Source: Thiomargarita sp.
Lineage (GTDB): Bacteria; Pseudomonadota; Gammaproteobacteria; Beggiatoales; Beggiatoaceae
NCBI GenBank assembly: GCA_023144675.1
Contig: JAGLFE010000031.1
Location: forward strand, 1 to 6,947
DNA: 6,947 nt
Reading direction: 5' to 3'
The stretch's first letter is position 1. Every line of letters starts with the position of its first letter. A program made the position numbers and the translations under genes. This document shows positions 1-6,367 of the stretch, one piece after another. The notes beneath the pieces were generated by a model. It was given only the letters and a program-made list of their open reading frames with translations, was not told the DNA's origin and did not search any database.

Positions 1-25
1 ATTAAAGCTTCAAATGCGAATAAGA

Positions 26-39
26 GTTAAAATTTTAAC
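26..39. repeat. 14-base perfect AT-rich palindrome upstream of rlmH
   Basis: GTTAAAATTTTAAC is its own reverse complement. It lies about 105 bases before the rlmH start. Its left part also belongs to a longer inverted repeat: 21-32 (TAAGAGTTAAAA) matches the reverse complement of 117-128 at 11 of 12 positions. The heptamer TTTTAAC occurs three times in this gap, at 33-39, 90-96 and 117-123. It could be an operator, the remains of an element end, or simple AT-rich chance. No function is assigned. Confidence 0.4.
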
Positions 40-45
40 ATGATT

Positions 46-77
46 GATGCGCTTCGTTCCTCAGCAGCATCCTACAT
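46..77. repeat. GC-richer imperfect hairpin, probable dispersed palindromic repeat
   Basis: On the + strand GATGC-GCT (46-53) pairs with AGC-A-GCATC (63-71), giving an 8-bp stem with one bulged A and a 9-base loop. CCTACA follows at 72-77. On the - strand it starts TGTAGGATGC and ends GCGCATC. It stands out as clearly richer in G+C than the surrounding AT-rich spacer. Its form (GTAGGATGC ... GCATC with a GAGGAACGAAGC core) resembles short dispersed palindromes I associate with several gammaproteobacterial genomes, but only one copy is visible here, so calling it a repeat family is inference. There is no T-tract after either arm, which argues against an intrinsic terminator. Confidence 0.5.
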
Positions 78-145
78 TTTATATGTATTTTTTAACTTGG
101 TAGATAGTTACGATATTTTTAACTCATAAAATTACAAGATTATTT

Positions 146-616
146 ATGCAAATTGATATTATTTGTGTTGGGCATAAAATGCCTACTTGGATAGAAATTG
201 GTTTTACTGAGTATGCTAAACGTTTTCCTAAGCCTTATCGTATAAATTTAATTGAAATATCGCTTCGCAAACGCACTAAAAATTCAGATTTAAAGCAGTT
301 AAAATTTCAGGAAGGCGAACAAATGTTAGCAAAGGTTGCTAAAAATGCTCGGATTATTGTACTTGATGAACAGGGTGAATTATGGAATAGCACCCAATTA
401 TCACAACAGTTAAATAATTGGCAACAAAATTATTCAAAACTAGCTTTATTAATCGGAGGACCAGAGGGCTTATCAACTCATTGTCTTGAACAAGCCCAGC
501 AACATTGGTCATTATCAAAATTAACTTTGCCCCATCAATTAGTACGCATAGTTGTTGCAGAGCAATTATATAGAGCATGGAGTTTACTTAATAATCATCC
601 TTATCATCGCCAATAA
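146..616 (+). CDS. rlmH: RlmH, 23S rRNA (pseudouridine1915-N3)-methyltransferase
   Basis: This cytoplasmic SPOUT-class methyltransferase uses S-adenosylmethionine to methylate N3 of pseudouridine 1915 in helix 69 of 23S rRNA, acting on assembled 70S ribosomes. At 156 residues it has the normal family length (E. coli 155). The family landmarks are present in order: N-terminal MQIDIICVGHKMPTW, LDEQG at 73-77, the SAM-knot loop LLIGGPEGLS at 101-110, SKLTLPHQLVR at 124-134, and the C-terminal YRAWSLLNNHPYHR ending at 155 with the conserved Tyr-His-Arg. The ATG at 146 fits the family N-terminus; only a weak AAGA (136-139) stands in front of it. In many gammaproteobacteria rlmH follows nadD and rsfS. 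Neither is visible in the 145 bases upstream, and bioD follows instead. Identification is secure. Confidence 0.97.
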   Translation: MQIDIICVGHKMPTWIEIGFTEYAKRFPKPYRINLIEISLRKRTKNSDLKQLKFQEGEQMLAKVAKNARIIVLDEQGELWNSTQLSQQLNNWQQNYSKLALLIGGPEGLSTHCLEQAQQHWSLSKLTLPHQLVRIVVAEQLYRAWSLLNNHPYHRQ

Positions 617-736
617 TGAAACCATAGATTCATATTTTTTTGACCGCATTAATGTTTTTTACTCTGGAGATTGTTTAGGGGCGACCCAGCAATTAACGGA
701 AGTAATTTTTTATTTAAGCATTTTATTATTTCAATA

Positions 737-741
737 TTAGG
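737..741 (+). promoter_or_regulatory. Weak ribosome binding site supporting the TTG start of bioD
   Basis: TTAGG lies 6 bases before the TTG at 748-750. It is a poor Shine-Dalgarno match, but it is the only purine-containing candidate in reach. The reading frame is closed by a TAA at 715-717, so the start must lie between 718 and the P-loop codons. The only ATG-free alternatives there are ATT codons. Confidence 0.45.
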
Positions 742-747
742 TTTATT

Positions 748-1449
748 TTGATTAATTTACATAAAAATACAGGACAGCAGGCTTGGTTTATTACTGGCAC
801 TGACACTGATGTAGGTAAAACTTGGGCAACTTTAGCTATTATCCATGTTTTGAAAACAAAATATACCCACGTAGCTGGTATGAAACCGATTGCTACTGGT
901 TGTTATTATCAAGGAAATAATTTACGCAATTCCGATGCTGAACAAATTTTAAAATTAACTGGATTAACTACTCCTTATCAATGGGTAAATCCTTACGCTT
1001 TTGCTCCGCCAATTGCACCCCATTTAGCAGCGGAAGAGTTAGGTCAAACTATTGAATTAGATAATATAGTTGATAATTACCAAAGATTATCTGCACAATC
1101 TGAGGCTATTGTTGTCGAAGGAGTTGGTGGTTGGCGAGTGCCTTTAAATGAATCGCAAAGTTTAAAAGACATTGTTTTAGCTCTTAATTTGCCAGTGATA
1201 TTAGTAATTGGTTTGCGACTAGGTTGCATTAATCATGCTTTATTGACGGCTGAAACTATTATGCGTGATGGCTGTCATCTGTTTGGATGGATTGCCAATT
1301 CTATTAATCCTGATTTTAACTCGGAAGGTTCAATAAATACCTTATCTAAAAATTTACCTGTTCCTTTATTAGCACATTTCCCTTATTTAAAGCAACAAAA
1401 TATTGTAAAATTAGCTCAAACATTTAAATCTGATATATTTAATTTGTGA
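748..1449 (+). CDS. bioD: BioD, ATP-dependent dethiobiotin synthetase
   Basis: BioD closes the ureido ring of 7,8-diaminopelargonate with CO2 and ATP to make dethiobiotin, the penultimate step of biotin synthesis, in the cytoplasm. The 233-residue protein carries the Walker A loop GTDTDVGKT at 17-25 (Lys24), KPIATG at 46-51, NPYAFAPPIAPH at 81-92, the VEGVGGWRVPL motif at 123-133 and RLGCINHALLT at 157-167. These are all close to the E. coli protein, and the length is normal. The start is a TTG: the first in-frame ATG encodes Met45, beyond the P-loop, so an ATG start would destroy the enzyme. No other biotin gene is visible, and I saw no BirA-like operator half-sites in the 131 bases upstream. 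The stop lies 15 bases before the next gene, so the two are probably co-transcribed although their functions look unrelated. Confidence 0.96.
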   Translation: MINLHKNTGQQAWFITGTDTDVGKTWATLAIIHVLKTKYTHVAGMKPIATGCYYQGNNLRNSDAEQILKLTGLTTPYQWVNPYAFAPPIAPHLAAEELGQTIELDNIVDNYQRLSAQSEAIVVEGVGGWRVPLNESQSLKDIVLALNLPVILVIGLRLGCINHALLTAETIMRDGCHLFGWIANSINPDFNSEGSINTLSKNLPVPLLAHFPYLKQQNIVKLAQTFKSDIFNL

Positions 1450-1452
1450 TTC

Positions 1453-1457
1453 AAGGA
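1453..1457 (+). promoter_or_regulatory. Ribosome binding site of the large glycosyltransferase gene
   Basis: AAGGA, 7 bases before the ATG at 1465, is the best Shine-Dalgarno sequence in the window. It fixes the start of the 1329-residue protein and sits in the 15-base gap after bioD. Confidence 0.75.
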
Positions 1458-1464
1458 TATTATT

Positions 1465-4400
1465 ATGCAAACTCCAACCCGTTCTAAAACTCGTAAACAG
1501 CGTTTAATTCAAATTGCTATTATTGTGCGGACTAAAAATCGACCTCAGCAACTAAAACGTTGTTTGCGAAGTTTAGTGGCTCAAAAACGTCCAGCCGATA
1601 GCGTGGTTGTTATTAACGATGGCGGTTCAAACATTGATTCGGTTATTAAGCGTTTTTCTAAACTAAAAATTCACTTAATAAATAATGATACTAGTCAAGG
1701 CAGAGCAGTGGCTGGTAATCAAGGCGTACAAGCGGTTAAAAGTGATGTGATTGGTTTTTTAGATGATGATGATCGTTTTTTACCTGGTCATTTACAGCGT
1801 TTGGAAAAAGCCATGTTGAATTTTGATAGCAAAGTGGTGTATTCTGGATGCCGGTTGTTAAAACGAGATGTATTGGGTGATAAGGAGGTGTTGCAAGAAG
1901 AGCCAATAGGCGAGTTTAATGACAGTTATGATGCCCAACGTTTGTATTATGAAAATTATATTCCACTGATTAACCTATTAATTAATCGGAAATTATGGCT
2001 TGAAGTTGGTGGTTTTGACGAGAAATTTGATGTTTTTGAAGACTGGGATGTTTTACTACGCTTGTCGAAATTGACCTCTTTTTACCATGTTGACTACATC
2101 ACTGCTGAATACGCCATTTGGGGCAATGGTCAGATTACTCAAAATATGAGCCATGATAATTGGATAGTGGCTTATCAGCAATTTTTGGCTAAACATTTAT
2201 TGTCTCTTGATGAATCTGATCTATCAAAACAATTGGCTGAATATTGGCGTTTAAGTCAGGAAAGGCGTGGGATTTTAACTGAGCTAGTGGCTGAAAAACA
2301 CAGCTTATTAGACCAGTTGGCTACGCAAAATCAAGTTGCTGAATATGAACAATTACAATCTGATTGGACGACTAAGTATCAGCTATTAGAATCCGAATAT
2401 ACACAATTACAATCTGATTGGCAGCTGAAATATGAGCAATTACAATCTGATTGGCAGCTGAAATATGAGCAATTACAAACTGATTGGCAGCTAAAACATG
2501 AAAGCGTGCAATCTGGTTGGACCAATAAATATGAGCAATTACAGCAACTACATAGAATGGATCAATTGCACTGGCAACAACAATATGGAGAGTTGGAACA
2601 AAGTAATAAAGCTTTAGAAGAATCAAGTCAGCAAAGTATTATTGGCATTAATACCACCGCTCTTAAACAAATATGGCAGTCTTTACCAGCAACGGATTAC
2701 AGATTGGCTACCTTGTCAGATGGTATTATTGACGATTACCAGCATCTTGCTGATTGGATACATAGTCGAGCGACTAAATTAGAGCAATTGCAACTAGTTT
2801 TGGTGGAACAAACTCAGCCAATAAATGAAGAATATCAACTATTAACTAAGCAGTTAAATCAACTGATCAACTTAATTACTGCTTCCCATTGGCCACAAAT
2901 ACGCCGTTACGCTAATTCGGTCAGGGAGATTCAATCCCAAACGCAAAAATTATTTAATCAAGTTGAAAGTTATTTCTCTAATACCAAAACTATTAGTTGC
3001 AAAATTGGATTAGATAATTTACTAGCTTCCACGCCTGCGGAGATTCCTTTGTCACGCTGTTTATCTAATCATTATCCTGTTGTTATGACCATTGCAGGTT
3101 CGGCAGAAAAACCAAATGTCATGCAAAATATGGAACAGCTTGGGGATACGCCTTTTGTATTGGATACAGTTGAAAAGGCATTAGTTTTCAATTTGTATTG
3201 TAGTTTAGATAATTTTTACCGTTTGGATATTTTATTTGGTACTTTTTTACGAACTAATAGTTGCGATTTACGTATAATCATTCGCGATATAAAGTCTAAG
3301 GAAGTTATACGGCTGGTGATTATAAACGCCTTGTATATTTTTGATAATCGCTTACATCCTATTGAATTTAATCCGATTCAGGATTCGGCGGGTAAGAATT
3401 ATCAAGTTGAAATTGATTCACCTGATGCCACGAATGAATCAAGTGTTGCCGTTTGGTGTTATTCCCAAAAACCGAGCATTAATTACTGTCAACAATATCC
3501 TGAAAGCACTACCATTGAACTTTTACCTCAATGGGTGCAAGCAGAAATTCTTAATAGCCCGTTATCCTTAAATAGTTCGGAAGCAACTCATTTATTCATG
3601 CTTTTTGGCATTCAGCAAGTAACCTCAGTATTACAATTAAAAATTTTCCTGCGTCGATTAAATGATAGCATAATCCAAGCAAATAGTAGTGCTTCTGTGA
3701 TTATAGTCGGACAGTTTAATGCTGAATTACGATTATATTGTCAGCAACAGCAATTGGAAATATTAGAAATCGGCCAAATACCAGCAAATTTATTAACTTT
3801 ATTAAATCAGAATAAGCAACAAAATGCAACTTATAGCTGGTATTGTGAAATTACAGCGATGCCTCAATTGGATTGCGTCGTGCGAGCTGAAGAAATTTTT
3901 GCTAATCAGGAAAAAGCTGCTTTAATTATACCGTTGGAAAAATATCAAGATGGAAAAATTAGGGCTGGTTATGCAACATTTATATGGAATGGGATTTTAG
4001 AAACACCGATGGAAGGTAATGCGGCTGACCATCCTTACCATAACTATCGCCGAGTAATTAATGCTGCTAGTAGTCAATTAATTATTATAAAAAATGAGGT
4101 ATTAAATGCACTTGATTTACAGGAAGTTGGAGTTTATTATACTCCTATGTATCAAGTAACGGAATTGATTTGGCAGTTGCAGGAAAAACAATACCAAACT
4201 TATTATGAAGGAGCTTTGTGTTACGAACATACAGAAGCTTATCCCGAATTTACAATAGAAGATTCCCAACATGATAATCAATATTTTTATCAACGTTGGG
4301 AACAACCGTTATTGCAATTAAAAATTTCTTTAAACTCGCTAAATCGGGTAATTAATCCACTGGAACAACCTACGGTATTGGTAATTGATGCCACGTTGCC

Positions 4401-5454
4401 CACTTATGACGAAGATTCAGGTTCTTTACGACTTTACACGCTATTAAAATTATGGGTTGCTCTAGGTTATAGAATTACCTTTTTCCCAGATAATTTGGAT
4501 GGTACATTTAAATACCGTCATGCTTTAGAATCATTAGGTATTGAAGTATTTCATGGCGATTACCGATTGCCAGAATTGATGGATAAACGCAGATTTGATT
4601 TTGCTTTTATTTCCCGAGTAGAAATTGGGCAACGTTATATTCCATTTATTCGCTTAGTTGCTCCTAAAACCATTATTTTTTATGATACGGTTGATATTCA
4701 TTATATTCGTGAACAACGCCAAGCTGAAATTGAGAATAATCCCAAATTGCTGGAAACCGCAAAAAATACTAAGCGTCAAGAATTAGCAAATTGTATATCG
4801 GCTAATCGAGTTATTACGGTAACAGAAGAAGATGGTCATCATCTCCAAAAAGAATTGCCTAATCTTGATTTTGCAGTTATTCCCAATATTCACCAACAAT
4901 ATAATGGTGAACCCGTTGATTTTGCCCAGCGAAAAGGATTAGTTTTTATCGGCAATTATAACCACACCCCTAATGAAGATTCGGTTTATTATTTTATTGA
5001 CCACATCTTGCCCAAAGTGCGACAAAAGTTACCATATATTCGTTTATATTTAATTGGCAGTAATATGAGTGAAAAAATGCAGAATTTAGTCCATGAAAAT
5101 GTAGAAGTAGTTGGCTGGGTTGATGAAGTAGAACCTGAATTCGCTAAACGGCGGGTTTTTGTTTCCTTTTTGCGTTATGGGGCAGGTATGAAGGGAAAAT
5201 TAGGACAAGCTTTATCAGTAGGATTGCCCGTGGTTACAACCTCCATTGGTGCTGAAGGTATGGGATTACAACAAGAAGAAACGGCTTTAATTGCAGATGA
5301 TCCTACTGAGTTTGCCGAAGCTATTTGTCGCCTATATTCAGAGGAACATTTATGGAATAAGTTATCTTCTCAAGGTAAGCAATATATTGAAGAACATTAT
5401 GGTGAAGATGAAATTAGTGATAAATTAAGGAATTTATTGAATATAAAACAATAA
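1465..5454 (+). CDS. Giant multidomain glycosyltransferase (GT2, coiled coil, degenerate GT2, GT4)
   Basis: This 1329-residue protein has no evident signal peptide or membrane segment, so it is probably cytoplasmic. Residues about 15-225 form a GT2 (GT-A fold) domain: IAIIVRTKNRPQQLKRCLRSL, VVVINDGG at 47-54, the DDDD metal site at 100-103 and FEDWDVLLRL at 191-200. Residues 255-385 are a charged coiled coil with 11-residue repeats, and 390-530 look helical. Residues about 535-668 are beta-rich with FNPIQDSAGKNYQVEIDSPD. Residues about 703-952 resemble a second GT2 domain with altered catalytic motifs. Residues 966-1329 are GT4: SGSLRLYTLLKLW, YDTVDIHYIREQRQAE at 1073-1088, FIGNYNHTPNEDS at 1161-1173 and GLPVVTTSIGAEGMGL at 1253-1268. 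Such fusions usually act in surface polysaccharide, O-antigen or glycan assembly; the sugar and acceptor are unknown. It probably shares a transcript with bioD and ends 36 bases from the convergent corC. Family calls are firm for the N- and C-terminal domains, inferred for the middle. Confidence 0.9.
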   Translation: MQTPTRSKTRKQRLIQIAIIVRTKNRPQQLKRCLRSLVAQKRPADSVVVINDGGSNIDSVIKRFSKLKIHLINNDTSQGRAVAGNQGVQAVKSDVIGFLDDDDRFLPGHLQRLEKAMLNFDSKVVYSGCRLLKRDVLGDKEVLQEEPIGEFNDSYDAQRLYYENYIPLINLLINRKLWLEVGGFDEKFDVFEDWDVLLRLSKLTSFYHVDYITAEYAIWGNGQITQNMSHDNWIVAYQQFLAKHLLSLDESDLSKQLAEYWRLSQERRGILTELVAEKHSLLDQLATQNQVAEYEQLQSDWTTKYQLLESEYTQLQSDWQLKYEQLQSDWQLKYEQLQTDWQLKHESVQSGWTNKYEQLQQLHRMDQLHWQQQYGELEQSNKALEESSQQSIIGINTTALKQIWQSLPATDYRLATLSDGIIDDYQHLADWIHSRATKLEQLQLVLVEQTQPINEEYQLLTKQLNQLINLITASHWPQIRRYANSVREIQSQTQKLFNQVESYFSNTKTISCKIGLDNLLASTPAEIPLSRCLSNHYPVVMTIAGSAEKPNVMQNMEQLGDTPFVLDTVEKALVFNLYCSLDNFYRLDILFGTFLRTNSCDLRIIIRDIKSKEVIRLVIINALYIFDNRLHPIEFNPIQDSAGKNYQVEIDSPDATNESSVAVWCYSQKPSINYCQQYPESTTIELLPQWVQAEILNSPLSLNSSEATHLFMLFGIQQVTSVLQLKIFLRRLNDSIIQANSSASVIIVGQFNAELRLYCQQQQLEILEIGQIPANLLTLLNQNKQQNATYSWYCEITAMPQLDCVVRAEEIFANQEKAALIIPLEKYQDGKIRAGYATFIWNGILETPMEGNAADHPYHNYRRVINAASSQLIIIKNEVLNALDLQEVGVYYTPMYQVTELIWQLQEKQYQTYYEGALCYEHTEAYPEFTIEDSQHDNQYFYQRWEQPLLQLKISLNSLNRVINPLEQPTVLVIDATLPTYDEDSGSLRLYTLLKLWVALGYRITFFPDNLDGTFKYRHALESLGIEVFHGDYRLPELMDKRRFDFAFISRVEIGQRYIPFIRLVAPKTIIFYDTVDIHYIREQRQAEIENNPKLLETAKNTKRQELANCISANRVITVTEEDGHHLQKELPNLDFAVIPNIHQQYNGEPVDFAQRKGLVFIGNYNHTPNEDSVYYFIDHILPKVRQKLPYIRLYLIGSNMSEKMQNLVHENVEVVGWVDEVEPEFAKRRVFVSFLRYGAGMKGKLGQALSVGLPVVTTSIGAEGMGLQQEETALIADDPTEFAEAICRLYSEEHLWNKLSSQGKQYIEEHYGEDEISDKLRNLLNIKQ
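2344..2535 (+). repeat. 33-base in-frame tandem repeats coding for an 11-residue coiled-coil unit
   Basis: The glycosyltransferase gene repeats a unit coding for YEQLQSDWQLK. Copies begin at residues 294, 312, 323, 334 and 345, and a partial one at 356. A 7-residue heptad-like insert (305-311) separates the first two. At DNA level 2404-2436 and 2437-2469 are identical over 33 bases; 2470-2502 differs at only a few positions; 2350-2382 and 2503-2535 are more diverged. Eleven residues make about three helical turns, the hendecad period of straight or slightly right-handed coiled coils. The Tyr/Leu/Trp core recurs in each unit. The identical pair implies a recent duplication or homogenisation, so copy number may vary among strains. 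Confidence 0.9.
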
Positions 5455-5490
5455 TTCTGAAAGATTTCTATCCTATTTTCTTTGCTATTT

Positions 5491-6360
5491 TTATAGTTCA
5501 GACTCTTCCTGAATTTGAGCTATATTATTTTCAAGTAGTTCAACTTGTAATACCTTAATTCGGCGGGCATTATCTTGTATTACTTTAAAATGAAATTGTT
5601 CTAATTTTATACTTTCACCTTTTTTAGGAAGATGACCAAAGGCTTTCAATAGTAAACCACTAATAGTATCATATTCATCGTCATCTAATTGTGTTTTAAA
5701 ATAGCGATTAAAATCTTCAATTGGGGTTAAAGCCAGCACTGTGTAAGAATTATTATTTTGATTTTTTTTAATGAAGACCTCATCATTTACATCATATTCA
5801 TCATCAATTTCACCTACAATTTGCTCCAATACATCCTCAATAGTTACCAAACCTGCCACACCGCTATATTCATCTACAACAATTGCCATGTGATTATGGC
5901 TAGTACGAAATTCTCGCAACAAAATATTTAAACGTTTACTTTCTGGAATAAATACTGCCTGTCGCATCATATCCCGCATATTAAATTGATAATCACTATC
6001 TTTAGCATAATAATCAAGCAAATCTTTAGCTAAAAAAATACCCTGAACATCATCTCGATTTTCACTAATTACAGGAAAACGTGAATGTCCTGAATCAACA
6101 ATTATTTTTACTAATTCATTTGGAGGTGCATTCAGTTCTAAACAAATCATTTGCATTCTTGGAATCATAACTTCTTTAACATGTTCTTCAGATACATTTA
6201 AAGCTCCTTCAATCATATTCAAAGTTTCTGAACTAAACAACTCCTGAGATTGTACTTCTCGTAATAATTTAACCAGTTGAATTTTATTTCGAGGTTTGAT
6301 ATATATTTGTTTGATGTACTTAAACCAAGATAGCAACTTAGAATAGATATTTTTAATCAT
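5491..6360 (-). CDS. corC: CorC/YbeX, CBS-pair protein (Mg2+/Co2+ efflux accessory)
   Basis: This is a cytosolic CorC/HlyC-family protein lacking the DUF21 membrane domain. The family is tied to Mg2+/Co2+ efflux and, in E. coli, also to ribosome-related phenotypes. The 289-residue product (E. coli 292) matches throughout: EGALNVSEEHVKEVMIPR (51-68), a first CBS motif about 66-122 with SGHSRFPVISE (90-100) and GIFLAKDLL, a second CBS about 130-187 with HMAIVVDEYSGVAGLVTIEDVLEQIVGEI in two stretches, and the transporter-associated C-terminal domain about 203-277 (DTISGLLLKAFGHLPKKGE). I chose the ATG at 6360, 7 bases after the ybeY stop. A longer reading from TTG at 6396 would overlap ybeY and adds residues without family support. 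Neither start has a clear ribosome binding site, so translation may be coupled to ybeY. The usual downstream partner lnt is absent; the gene ends against the convergent glycosyltransferase. Confidence 0.95.
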   Translation of the reverse strand: MIKNIYSKLLSWFKYIKQIYIKPRNKIQLVKLLREVQSQELFSSETLNMIEGALNVSEEHVKEVMIPRMQMICLELNAPPNELVKIIVDSGHSRFPVISENRDDVQGIFLAKDLLDYYAKDSDYQFNMRDMMRQAVFIPESKRLNILLREFRTSHNHMAIVVDEYSGVAGLVTIEDVLEQIVGEIDDEYDVNDEVFIKKNQNNNSYTVLALTPIEDFNRYFKTQLDDDEYDTISGLLLKAFGHLPKKGESIKLEQFHFKVIQDNARRIKVLQVELLENNIAQIQEESEL

Positions 6361-6367
6361 AATTGAA

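Noticed and set aside
1..43. Tail of an upstream gene such as rsfS
   Set aside because: Short open stretches end at 30 (TAA) and 43 (TGA), but the few residues match no recognised C-terminus.
80..145. Candidate sigma-70 promoter for rlmH (TTGGTA at 97-102, TAAAAT at 127-132)
   Set aside because: The spacing is 24 bases, far from 17, and AT-rich DNA gives many such -10 matches.
595..620. SCC-type integration site at the 3' end of rlmH, as in staphylococcal orfX
   Set aside because: No recombinase gene, direct repeat or element boundary follows; the next gene is ordinary bioD.
640..668. TTGACC at 640-645 as a -35 box for bioD
   Set aside because: No acceptable -10 box lies 16-18 bases downstream (the hexamer there is TCTGGA).
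552..740. A 62-codon + strand frame overlapping the end of rlmH
   Set aside because: It starts inside rlmH in another frame, its product is low-complexity Ile/Tyr-rich, and it has no ribosome binding site or recognisable family.
617..747. BirA operator upstream of bioD
   Set aside because: TTGTTTAGG at 671-679 recalls a half-site only superficially; the paired TTGTAAACC/GGTTTACAA arrangement is absent.
2372..2626. An 84-codon - strand frame across the coiled-coil repeats with a repetitive product
   Set aside because: It is the antisense reading of the 33-base repeats; the repetition comes from the sense-strand coiled coil.
3341..3571. A 76-codon + strand frame within the glycosyltransferase
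   Set aside because: It is an out-of-frame shadow of a well-supported coding region and has no family resemblance.
5459..5468. GAAAGATTTC as a terminator hairpin between the convergent genes
   Set aside because: A 4-bp A/T-rich stem with a 2-base loop would not form a stable terminator.
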